Source of the DNA: Bacteroidales bacterium UBA1199
GTDB lineage: Bacteria; Bacteroidota; Bacteroidia; Bacteroidales; UBA932
Length of the DNA stretch: 17,544 bases
Assembly (NCBI GenBank): GCA_002309795.1
Contig: DBXZ01000048.1
Span: forward strand, 5,838 to 23,381
Direction of reading: 5' to 3'
The translations under genes were made by a program, and so were the position numbers. The notes beneath the pieces were generated by a model that did no database searches, had not been told where the DNA came from, and saw nothing but the letters and a program-made list of their open reading frames with translations. Shown here piece by piece: positions 7,776 through 14,593 of the stretch (positions are counted from its first letter, which is position 1; each line of letters opens with the position of its first letter).

Positions 7776-8858
7776 ATGACAAAAGAACTTCATAAAATGA
7801 CGCTGGGCGGGCGCGAACAGGACCGTCCGTTCGTGATTGCCGGTCCCTGCAGTGCGGAGAGCCGCGAGCAGGTGCTCTCTACGGCCGATGCGCTTGCGGC
7901 AGGCGGCATCCGGGTTTTCCGATCCGGCGTCTGGAAGCCGCGCACCAAACCCGGCGGATTCGAAGGGGCGGGGAGTGCGGCTTTTGCCTGGCTGCAGGAG
8001 GCGCGCGGACGCACCGGGATGTGGATCTGTACGGAGGTTGCCACGGCTGCGCACGTCAACGAAGCCCTCAAAGCCGGAATGGATCTGCTCTGGATCGGCG
8101 CACGCACCACGGCCAACCCATTTGCCGTCCAGGAACTCGCCGATGCCCTGCGCGGGACGGACGTTCCCGTTCTGGTCAAGAACCCCATCAATCCGGATAT
8201 CGACCTCTGGTGCGGAGCCATCGAGCGTCTCTCAGGCGCGGGCCTTCGCAATATCGGCCTTGTCCACCGGGGATTCTCCGCCTACGAAAACAATATTTAC
8301 CGCAACCTGCCCCTCTGGCACATCCCTATCGAGATGAAGCGCCGCTATCCGGAGATTACGCTGCTCTGCGATCCCAGCCACATGGGCGGCAGCCGCGAAC
8401 TGGTGGCACCGCTCGCACAGCAGGCGCTGGATTTGATGTACGACGGCCTGATGATCGAGGCACACTGTCATCCCGAGCGTGCGCTCAGCGACGCGCGGCA
8501 GCAGCTGACGCCCGGCGAACTGATTGCCGTAATCCGGCGGCTGGTGGTGCGCGACAACGTGCACGTTCCGGACGGAATCGGCCTGCTGCGCGAACAGATT
8601 GATGAGCTGGACAACGAACTGGTGGCCCTGCTGGCCAAACGTCAGCGCATCACCAACGAGATCGGCGACTGGAAAATCAGCCACAACATGCCCATCCTCC
8701 AGAGCGGCCGCTATCGGGAAATTATCGAACGGCTCTCCGCGCTGGCCCGGACGCAGGGGCTGGATCCCGACTATGTAACCGCCATCATGGAGACCGTCCA
8801 CCGGGAGAGTATCCGGCAGCAGATGTTGCGCCAAAAAAAAGCGGAAGCCACTGAGTAG
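7776..8858 (+). CDS. aroF: Bifunctional DAHP synthase / chorismate mutase
   Basis: The 360-residue fusion starts with a type I beta DAHP synthase domain (condensing phosphoenolpyruvate with erythrose 4-phosphate): GPCSAES at 23-29, KPRTKPGGFEG from 54, KNP in mid-domain, CDPSHMGG from the metal-ligand C198, and IEAHCHPERALSD. A type II (AroQ) chorismate mutase follows at about 266-355, beginning LLREQIDELD and containing AKRQRI and the GDWK lysine. It therefore covers the first shikimate step and the branch to prephenate, and the mutase domain probably also gives feedback control. This domain order is common in Bacteroidetes. I chose ATG 7776; the frame extends to a TTG at 7767 that would overlap the upstream gene. 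Only 5 nt separate it from the Bat operon, so read-through expression is likely. Confidence 0.95.
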   Translation: MTKELHKMTLGGREQDRPFVIAGPCSAESREQVLSTADALAAGGIRVFRSGVWKPRTKPGGFEGAGSAAFAWLQEARGRTGMWICTEVATAAHVNEALKAGMDLLWIGARTTANPFAVQELADALRGTDVPVLVKNPINPDIDLWCGAIERLSGAGLRNIGLVHRGFSAYENNIYRNLPLWHIPIEMKRRYPEITLLCDPSHMGGSRELVAPLAQQALDLMYDGLMIEAHCHPERALSDARQQLTPGELIAVIRRLVVRDNVHVPDGIGLLREQIDELDNELVALLAKRQRITNEIGDWKISHNMPILQSGRYREIIERLSALARTQGLDPDYVTAIMETVHRESIRQQMLRQKKAEATE

Positions 8859-8869
8859 CTTCCGCTTTT
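8833..8869. terminator. Bidirectional terminator overlapping the aroF stop codon
   Basis: The arms GCGGAAGC (8841-8848) and GCTTCCGC (8858-8865) form an 8-bp perfect stem, extended by A/T pairs. An A8 run lies on the left and TTTT on the right, so it can terminate both the plus-strand operon and the minus-strand synthetase gene that ends at 8893. The stop TAG (8856-8858) lies in the loop and first stem base. Confidence 0.85.
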
Positions 8870-8892
8870 CTTTTCGATAGAATCTTTGTCGC

Positions 8893-10509
8893 TTATTTGT
8901 AAAGGAAACGCTTGATGGAGCGCTTCGGGGTCTTTTCGAACTCCGTGTCGCGCAGTTCAACCTTGGCCACGCGGCTGTAAGCCGGCAGCATCTCGTTGAG
9001 TGCAAGACGGTTCTCTTCCATCTTGGCGGCGATGGCCTCGGGGCTGAGCGCCTTGCGGCCTTTCTCCATGACAGGGAAGATCAGTGCGACGAGCTGGTTG
9101 TTGCGCGCAACGACAATCGATTCAGCGACCAGCGGCAGCGAATTGAGTTTGTCCTCAATCTCTTCCGGATAGATGTTCTGGCCGTTTGCACCTACGATCA
9201 GGTTCTTGCAGCGACCCTTGATGAAGACGTTGCCCTTGGCGTCGATCACACCCATATCGCCGGTGTGGAGCCAGCCGTTCATATCGATGGCTGCAGCCGT
9301 GGCTTCAGGATCTTTGTAGTAACCGTCCATCACGTTGACGCCCCTTGCGAGAATCTCGCCAGGAACGTTCTGCGGATCGCTGGAGTCGATTCTCAGCTCC
9401 ATGCCGTCCACGGCCTTGCCGCAGGACTTCGCCACGAACTTCTCCCAGCCTTCGTAGCTGAGCAGCGGGCCGCACTCGGTCATACCGTAACCCACGAGGT
9501 AGGGGAGACCGATCGATTTCATGCACATCTCCACGTCGTTGTTGATGGCTGCACCACCCACGATGATGGAACGGACCTTGCCGCCGAAAGTCTTCATGAG
9601 CTTCTTGCGGATGGTCTTCTTCATGAAAGCGTCGAAGAAAGGAATCTTCATCAGGCGTTTGATGGCCGGCTTGTTGAGGGTCGGGAAAACGGCGTTGCGG
9701 AAGATCTTCTCGAGCACCAGCGGAACGGTGATCAGCAGGTAGGGGTGAACCGATGCCATTGCGCTGAGCAGCACCTTCGGCGAAGGGGTTTTGCCCAGGA
9801 AATGGACGTGGCAGCCGCCTGCAACCGGATAGATGAATTCGAAGGCGAGGCCGTACATGTGTGCCAGCGGAAGCATCGAGATCATCTCGTCGCCCGGGCC
9901 GTTGGGAATGTGCGAAAGCGCGAATTCGATATTCGAGCTGATGCTCCGGAAGCTCAGCATCACGCCCTTGGGTGCGCTGGTGGTACCGGAGGTATAGTTG
10001 ATGAGCGCCAGGTCGTCGAGCGAACCGGTCTGATAGTTGACGTCAGCGGGTTCCATGGGTTTGCCGGACATTTCGCTCGGGATATCGGTGATGGCGGTAT
10101 CGCCCAGCAGCAGCGAGAAGTCGTCTACGTCGATGGCGGCGATCAGGCCGGGCATCTTGGCTGCGTCCAGGTTCTCCCAGATGCTGCGGTCGGTGAAGAG
10201 CATCTTGCTCTCGGAGTGGTCGACCAGCTTCATCACGCTTTCGGGAAGGAAATCGTTCAGCAGGGGAACGGCAACTGCGTGGTAGGTCTCCACGGCGAGG
10301 AACGAGATGGCCCAGTGCGAAGAGTTCTTGGCGCAGAGGGCGACGCGGTCACCGGCTTTCAGGCCTGCGTTCTCAAAAATATGGTGGAGGTGACGGACCT
10401 CTTCTGCAATCTGGCGGTATTTGAAGGTTTCACCGCCCAGGTCGCTCAATGCATCTGCATCCCAATGTTTGCGGATGCTCTCCTGAAGGATATCAATAAA
10501 GTTTCTCAT
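8893..10509 (-). CDS. AMP-forming long-chain acyl-CoA synthetase (FadD-like)
   Basis: The 538-residue product has the full adenylate-forming set: the P-loop-like YTSGTTSAPKGVM from residue 172, GYGMTE at 340-345, GWLHTGD at about 412-418, the hinge KGRCKNLIV, and a C-terminal KTPKRSIKR with the catalytic-type lysine. It should activate a fatty or other carboxylic acid to an acyl-AMP and then an acyl-CoA. The compact size (FadD is about 560 residues) and the ending fit a cytosolic, peripheral-membrane fatty acyl-CoA synthetase; the substrate cannot be read from sequence. It is monocistronic. The ATG lies 32 nt beyond the expected start from a TACTTTTG promoter. A cluster of inverted and direct TGTGAC sites lies upstream and may regulate it. 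Confidence 0.92.
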   Translation of the reverse strand: MRNFIDILQESIRKHWDADALSDLGGETFKYRQIAEEVRHLHHIFENAGLKAGDRVALCAKNSSHWAISFLAVETYHAVAVPLLNDFLPESVMKLVDHSESKMLFTDRSIWENLDAAKMPGLIAAIDVDDFSLLLGDTAITDIPSEMSGKPMEPADVNYQTGSLDDLALINYTSGTTSAPKGVMLSFRSISSNIEFALSHIPNGPGDEMISMLPLAHMYGLAFEFIYPVAGGCHVHFLGKTPSPKVLLSAMASVHPYLLITVPLVLEKIFRNAVFPTLNKPAIKRLMKIPFFDAFMKKTIRKKLMKTFGGKVRSIIVGGAAINNDVEMCMKSIGLPYLVGYGMTECGPLLSYEGWEKFVAKSCGKAVDGMELRIDSSDPQNVPGEILARGVNVMDGYYKDPEATAAAIDMNGWLHTGDMGVIDAKGNVFIKGRCKNLIVGANGQNIYPEEIEDKLNSLPLVAESIVVARNNQLVALIFPVMEKGRKALSPEAIAAKMEENRLALNEMLPAYSRVAKVELRDTEFEKTPKRSIKRFLYK

Positions 10510-10546
10510 ATTCTACTCTGCATCTCGAATTGATAAAAATGCGCCG

Positions 10547-10554
10547 CAAAAGTA
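10547..10554 (-). promoter_or_regulatory. -7 element of the acyl-CoA synthetase promoter
   Basis: On the minus strand the bases read TACTTTTG, a match to the Bacteroidetes -7 element TAnnTTTG. The predicted start is near 10541, leaving a leader of about 32 nt before the ATG at 10509. No clear TTTG lies at the usual -33 spacing; a TTG at 10573-10571 is slightly too close. An activator may therefore be needed. Confidence 0.65.
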
Positions 10555-10583
10555 AAATATGCGTTTATCCCAACCTAAATATC

Positions 10584-10679
10584 GTGACAATTAGATGAAT
10601 TATGTGACAAAACGAGCCGATTAATCGGTATTATGCTGAATTATTGTGACGAAACATTCGTCACATGGTTTTCGTCACA
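10584..10679. promoter_or_regulatory. Cluster of five TGTGAC[A/G]AA sites, direct and inverted
   Basis: Three plus-strand copies occur: GTGACAA at 10584-10590, TGTGACAAAAC at 10603-10613 and TGTGACGAAAC from 10645. Two inverted copies follow: TTCGTCACA at 10657-10665 and TTTTCGTCACA at 10669-10679. The third and fourth form a perfect inverted repeat with 9-bp arms and a 3-bp centre (10645-10665). GTGAC cores of the direct copies are 20 and 42 bp apart, close to whole helical turns. The cluster lies just upstream of the acyl-CoA synthetase promoter and downstream of the tRNA terminator, so the synthetase gene is the likely target. The TGTGA/TCACA cores recall CRP/FNR-type operators, but the spacing between half-sites is not the classical 6 nt. 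The regulator is unknown. Confidence 0.6.
10617..10628. promoter_or_regulatory. Perfect 12-bp palindrome CCGATTAATCGG
   Basis: CCGATTAATCGG equals its own reverse complement, with no spacer. It lies between the second and third TGTGAC sites upstream of the acyl-CoA synthetase gene. It looks like a dimeric operator for a second regulator. With no T run it is not a terminator. Confidence 0.4.
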
Positions 10680-10725
10680 CGCGATTGGATAGTTTCTGAG
10701 GCCGATTGTCGGGACGTGTCGGCAC

Positions 10726-10753
10726 ACAAAAAAGCCATCCGATTGGATGGCTT
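10726..10753 (-). terminator. Intrinsic terminator of tRNA-Lys
   Basis: On the minus strand, AAGCCATCC, a 4-nt loop and GGATGGCTT form a 9-bp perfect stem (10732-10753) followed by a run of T. It begins 7 nt beyond the tRNA 3' end and faces the right way to end its transcript. Confidence 0.88.
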
Positions 10754-10759
10754 ATTCTG

Positions 10760-10832
10760 TGCTCCCTCAGGGGCTCGAACCCTGGACCCCAACATTAAGA
10801 GTGTCGTGCTCTACCAACTGAGCTAAGGAAGC
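10760..10832 (-). tRNA. tRNA-Lys (anticodon CTT)
   Basis: The 73-nt minus-strand cloverleaf has the acceptor arms GCTTCCT and AGGGAGC (one G-T pair), the D arm TAGCTCAGTTGGTAGAGCA, an anticodon stem CGACA/TGTTG (one G-T pair) around the loop CTCTTAA with anticodon CTT, and the T arm CAGGGTTCGAGCCCCTG. The discriminator is A. CCA is not encoded (the next bases are CAG), so it must be added after transcription. It reads AAG codons, which are common in this GC-rich genome. It has its own promoter and terminator. Confidence 0.96.
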
Positions 10833-10848
10833 TTCCGTTTTGGGACTG

Positions 10849-10879
10849 CAAATGTAGATATATTTTTCGGCTCTGCAAA
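10849..10879 (-). promoter_or_regulatory. tRNA-Lys promoter, TTTG-N19-TACATTTG
   Basis: On the minus strand TTTG (10879-10876) and TACATTTG (10856-10849) are separated by exactly 19 nt, a perfect match to the Bacteroidetes primary sigma promoter. The start is predicted near 10843, giving a leader of about 11 nt for RNase P to remove. It is the strongest promoter match in the window. Confidence 0.85.
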
Positions 10880-10898
10880 CAATTTTTTCATTTTTTGC

Positions 10899-10906
10899 TA
10901 CTTTTG
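10899..10906 (+). promoter_or_regulatory. -7 element of the 7TM-HD gene promoter
   Basis: TACTTTTG fits TAnnTTTG. The expected transcription start is near 10912, only about 11-12 nt before the ATG at 10924. The upstream sequence is very T-rich but has no TTTG at the -33 position. This promoter is divergent from the tRNA-Lys promoter. Confidence 0.6.
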
Positions 10907-10923
10907 TAAAAATATACTATGTA

Positions 10924-12966
10924 ATGTCAAAACTCCGTCCATATATCGCTTTTGTCGTAGTGGCTGCCGTGTTGATGCTGCTCTTTCCTTCGAAGGGGCA
11001 GTTCATGTATAAATACCAATTAGGCAGCCCCTGGATTTACGAAACCCTGATTTCTCCGATCGATTTCCCGGTCCTGAAGACGGACGCGGAGATGTATCGC
11101 GAAAAAGAGGCCCGTGCCTCCGAAGTCGTGGCGTGCTATCTCAGCGACGAACGGATTGCGACCTCCAGGATGGACGCTTTCAAGGATTATTGTACGCAAA
11201 ATGAGGTCGACCAGGCATTCTCCGGTGCTGTTCTCAACCAGCTTCGTGACCTTTACCGCAGCGGTATCGTGGCGACCTTCGGGGAGGGGCAGCGGAGCCA
11301 GGTTGTGCTGGTCAAACAGGACAAACGCGTGGCGGAAGTGCCGGTACAGAATCTTTATACCCAGCAAAATGCGCGCTTCATGTTGCTGAGCGGCCTCTCC
11401 GCCCAGTTCCCGGAGGCCTACGTGGATTCGCTTGCCGCCGCCTGCGACCTGGAATCCTATGTCGTCCCGAACCTGGTCTATGACGAGAACACGACCGCTC
11501 TCTTCCACAAGGAGGCCGTCGACTATATCTCTCCCACCAAGGGAACCATCTACGCCGGACAGCTGATCGTATCCAAAGGCGAACTGGTGACCGCCGATAT
11601 CGAGCAGCTGCTGGATTCCTATAAGGCTGAATATGAGCGCAGTTTCGGTTTGAGCGAAACCACGGCCGCCGTTTTCTTCGGCCATCTGATGCTGGTTGCG
11701 GCGCTGCTCTTCATCTTTGCTTTCGTCATCAATCTCTTCGAGCGCAAGATCTGGAACTCCTTCCCGCAGCTGCTTTTCATGCTGCTGATGCTGCTTCTCT
11801 CCGCCCTTGCCACGGCCCTCGTTTCGGCGATCGGCAGCCAGTGGCTCTTCCTGGTGCCCTACGTGGTGCTGCTCATCTATATGGATTCCTTCTTCAACCG
11901 CACGCTGTCGGTCGCGGCCTATTGCGTAATCCTGCTGCCGCTGCTGCTGGTGCCGGAATACGGCGTGCAGCTTCTGATGACCAACCTGGTCGCGGGCGGA
12001 ATAGCGCTCTTCTCCTTCAGCCGGTTCAACCGCGGCTGGAAACTTTTCCTGAATGCGGTCTTCCTCTTCCTGGCCATGGGATTCCTCTACGCGGCCTTCG
12101 CGCTGTTCTCGGACGGCGGATCCGAGGCGTTCCGCAAACTGCACATCCTCTTCCTGGCCGGCAATGCGCTGCTGGTGGTCGTGCTCCAACCCTTTGTCTA
12201 TCTGCTTGAAAAGATATTCGGATTCGTCTCCTATACCCGTCTGTGGGAGATGACCGACACCAACAACAAACTGCTGATGGAACTGGCGCACAAGGCACCG
12301 GGATCCTTCCAGCATTCGCTCCAGGTTGCCAACCTGGCGGAAGCGGCCGTCCGTGCGGTAGGCGGCTACGCGATGCTTACGCGCGTGGGCGCGCTCTACC
12401 ATGATATCGGTAAGATGGACAATCCGCTCTGCTTCGTGGAGAACCAGACCGCCGGAGTCAGCGACGACTACCACAAAGATCTTTCGCCCGAGGCCAGCGC
12501 CCACGATATCATCCGCCATGTGGAAGACGGCGTGCTGATGGCCCGCAAGAACGGCATTCCGGATATCGTGACCGATTTCATCCGTTCCCACCACGGCCGC
12601 AGCCTGACGCGTTTCTTCTATACGCAGTACTGCAACGCCGGCGGCGATCCGGAAAACAAGGCGCCCTTCACCTACGACGGCATCCTGCCCCAGACCAAGG
12701 AGCAGGCCGTGCTGATGATCGCCGATTCCATCGAGGCGGCTTCCCGCACGCTGAAGAATTACAGCGCAGAGACCATTTCGGCACTGGTCGAAAAGATCGT
12801 TGCCGGCAAGATGGAGGAGCACCAGTTCGACGAAGCGGACATTTCGCTGCGCGAACTGGGCCTTGTCAAGGAGTCACTTAAGAATTATCTGCTGCAGATT
12901 TACCACGCGCGGATCTCTTACCCCAAACAAAAGAAGCAAGCACAAGCAGCGCCAAAAGAAGGCTGA
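10924..12966 (+). CDS. pgpH: 7TM-HD family phosphohydrolase (PgpH-like, probable c-di-AMP phosphodiesterase)
   Basis: The 680-residue product has an N-terminal helix (about 7-23), an extracytoplasmic 7TMR-HDED-type domain (about 30-235), a block of about seven membrane helices (about 245-440), and a cytoplasmic HD domain. Metal ligands are visible: H464 in FQHS, H493-D494 in LYHDIGK, then HDIIRH and SHHGR further on, and a later D in MIADSIEAASR. This architecture is that of PgpH, which hydrolyses cyclic-di-AMP to pApA, so it may control osmolyte and potassium balance; activity here is inferred. The ATG follows the -7 element by only 17 nt. The last 89 bp overlap the end of the convergent lnt gene, and the extra C-terminal tail (PKQKKQAQAAPKEG) falls in that overlap. 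Confidence 0.92.
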   Translation: MSKLRPYIAFVVVAAVLMLLFPSKGQFMYKYQLGSPWIYETLISPIDFPVLKTDAEMYREKEARASEVVACYLSDERIATSRMDAFKDYCTQNEVDQAFSGAVLNQLRDLYRSGIVATFGEGQRSQVVLVKQDKRVAEVPVQNLYTQQNARFMLLSGLSAQFPEAYVDSLAAACDLESYVVPNLVYDENTTALFHKEAVDYISPTKGTIYAGQLIVSKGELVTADIEQLLDSYKAEYERSFGLSETTAAVFFGHLMLVAALLFIFAFVINLFERKIWNSFPQLLFMLLMLLLSALATALVSAIGSQWLFLVPYVVLLIYMDSFFNRTLSVAAYCVILLPLLLVPEYGVQLLMTNLVAGGIALFSFSRFNRGWKLFLNAVFLFLAMGFLYAAFALFSDGGSEAFRKLHILFLAGNALLVVVLQPFVYLLEKIFGFVSYTRLWEMTDTNNKLLMELAHKAPGSFQHSLQVANLAEAAVRAVGGYAMLTRVGALYHDIGKMDNPLCFVENQTAGVSDDYHKDLSPEASAHDIIRHVEDGVLMARKNGIPDIVTDFIRSHHGRSLTRFFYTQYCNAGGDPENKAPFTYDGILPQTKEQAVLMIADSIEAASRTLKNYSAETISALVEKIVAGKMEEHQFDEADISLRELGLVKESLKNYLLQIYHARISYPKQKKQAQAAPKEG

Positions 12967-14518
12967 CGGGTTTCGCCCAGCGGCCGATCACATCTCCCTT
13001 CAGGGTGAAGGGGGTGAGTTCGTCATTCAGGTGAACTTCGCCTACGCGGGCCTCTTTGGTCCACCAGGAGGTCTGTTGCAGGACATCGCCCCGCTGATTG
13101 AAATAGCCTGAAAGTCCGGTGTTTGCGGACTGAACCACGTCGCGCCGGTTTTCGATGGCGCGCAGGGCGGCGTAGCGGAAATGCTGCCGGTAACCCGGAG
13201 TGTCGCCCCACCATGCGTCGTTGGTCATCACGGCCATAAAGTTGCCGCCGTTGCGCACGCCGCCGCGGGAATAATCGCCGTAGACGGATTCATAGCAGAT
13301 CATCGGGACTACCTTGTTGCCGTCACTGCCCTCGAGCGCCAGCATCTCTTTCATCCGTCCGTAACTGCCGGATGCGCCGCCGAATTTCTCAATGATCCGG
13401 CCCAGCCAGGGAGCCTGCTCCAGGAAGGGGATGCACTCCGTGCCGGGCACCAGGCGGGACTTGTGATAATAACCGAAGATATCCGTCGAATTGATCAGGA
13501 TGGCGGTATTGTAGCGGTCGTACCAGAAATAACCCTGCTTGCGGGCTGTTGTGGAGGGCTTTTGGTCGGTATAATAGTGCTGGGTGGTGAGCGATCCGAA
13601 GAGCAGGTTCAACTGCGGATGCTCTTTCAGGAACTCCTGGTAGACGCAGACCGAAGGACTCATCTCCATCAAGTGAAGGATGATGCCGTAGGTGACGGTT
13701 TCCGGGGTGATCAGGTAGCGTGTTTCGGGCGTGACGACACTTTCCGCGAGGGCAATCATCTCCTCGTCCAGCTGCTGCTGGGGGGTCGTGCCGTGGCCGT
13801 GGCGCTGGAACGGATCCACGCTGGGCTGGATGAGGGCCACTTCGATGGATTCGCCCTTCTCCTGATAGCTGTAGTAGCGTACCAGCGAGCAGATGCTGGG
13901 AATCAGAACGACTGCCGCCAGTGCGCCGGTCATCCACCATGCGGCCTTGCGGCGGCCGTCCATCGCTTCGCGGAGGCCCCAGAACGCCAGAATGCTGGCC
14001 GTCAGAATCCAGAGGGAGCCGCCCAGCGTGCCGGTGATTTCGTACCACTGGATCAGTTTGTGCGATGTGGCGAAGGCGTAACCGAGGGTGAGCCAGGGCC
14101 AGGTGAGGTCTATATTAAAGTAGATGTGTTCCCATGCGAGCCAGATGGCTGCGAAGAAGAGGTAGGGTAGCCACTTCCCGCCCTTCTTGCAGAGCTTGCG
14201 GCTCCAGCGGAACAGGGCGTAGAGGATAAACATGAAGAGCGAATTGAGCAGCAGCGCGGCAATGGCGCCGGCCGGCGAAACGAACCATACCCAGAAGGTG
14301 GTGGCGATGTTGAAGAGCGCCAGGGCGGTAAAGCCGTACCAACCCGCGCCCCGGAGCTGTTCCCTCCGACAGATCTCATCGATACAGAAGAGCGGAGTGA
14401 AGCTCAGCAGTGCCAGCAGTCCGCATCCCTTGACAAGGAACGGGAGGCTGCTCAGCAGGACGAAGAGAACGATCAGGCCCCAGACGGCCCATTTTGCTTT
14501 TTTTCGCGATCCGGTCAT
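12878..14518 (-). CDS. lnt: Apolipoprotein N-acyltransferase
   Basis: The product has 546 residues from ATG 14518. About six membrane helices occupy the first 220 residues, a periplasmic nitrilase-type domain follows at about 230-500, and one helix lies near the end (KPVSLLLALLVLASFVW). The nitrilase triad is visible as E273 (LITPETV), K353 (YHKSRLVPGTE) and C408 (PMICYES). The enzyme adds the third acyl chain to the N-terminal cysteine of lipoproteins from a phospholipid. The frame extends upstream to 14584, but that start would precede the TATCTTTG promoter element at 14550-14543, so I prefer 14518. The gene is divergent from the exporter gene and converges with the 7TM-HD gene, overlapping it by 89 bp. 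Confidence 0.93.
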   Translation of the reverse strand: MTGSRKKAKWAVWGLIVLFVLLSSLPFLVKGCGLLALLSFTPLFCIDEICRREQLRGAGWYGFTALALFNIATTFWVWFVSPAGAIAALLLNSLFMFILYALFRWSRKLCKKGGKWLPYLFFAAIWLAWEHIYFNIDLTWPWLTLGYAFATSHKLIQWYEITGTLGGSLWILTASILAFWGLREAMDGRRKAAWWMTGALAAVVLIPSICSLVRYYSYQEKGESIEVALIQPSVDPFQRHGHGTTPQQQLDEEMIALAESVVTPETRYLITPETVTYGIILHLMEMSPSVCVYQEFLKEHPQLNLLFGSLTTQHYYTDQKPSTTARKQGYFWYDRYNTAILINSTDIFGYYHKSRLVPGTECIPFLEQAPWLGRIIEKFGGASGSYGRMKEMLALEGSDGNKVVPMICYESVYGDYSRGGVRNGGNFMAVMTNDAWWGDTPGYRQHFRYAALRAIENRRDVVQSANTGLSGYFNQRGDVLQQTSWWTKEARVGEVHLNDELTPFTLKGDVIGRWAKPVSLLLALLVLASFVWGKRSARGKSAADNS

Positions 14519-14542
14519 AACAATATCCTGTTTCAATATGTG

Positions 14543-14550
14543 CAAAGATA
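14543..14550 (-). promoter_or_regulatory. -7 element of the lnt promoter
   Basis: The minus strand reads TATCTTTG (TAnnTTTG). A start near 14537 leaves a leader of about 19 nt before the ATG at 14518. No TTTG is present at the -33 spacing. Confidence 0.6.
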
Positions 14551-14563
14551 AAGAGAATTTAGT

Positions 14564-14571
14564 TATATTTG
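14564..14571 (+). promoter_or_regulatory. -7 element of the LysE-type exporter promoter
   Basis: TATATTTG fits TAnnTTTG, with a start expected near 14578 and a leader of about 16 nt before the ATG at 14594. It is divergent from the lnt element 13 nt away, so RNA polymerase cannot easily occupy both at once. No TTTG is present at -33. Confidence 0.6.
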
Positions 14572-14593
14572 CCGCGTTTAACACGCTTCCCGG

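Noticed and set aside
7767..7776. TTG start for the DAHP synthase gene at 7767
   Set aside because: It would overlap the batDE stop and adds only three residues; ATG at 7776 is the normal choice.
10645..10665. Classical CRP site TGTGA-N6-TCACA
   Set aside because: The half-sites are separated by 11 nt, not 6. It is kept only as an operator of unknown binding protein.
11020..12822. Antisense frame of 600 codons opposite the 7TM-HD gene
   Set aside because: The composition is rich in H, Q, E and G as in the other shadow frames, while the sense strand has intact HD motifs.
14519..14584. Upstream start for lnt at 14584
   Set aside because: The extension lacks family similarity and would begin upstream of the predicted transcription start (about 14537).
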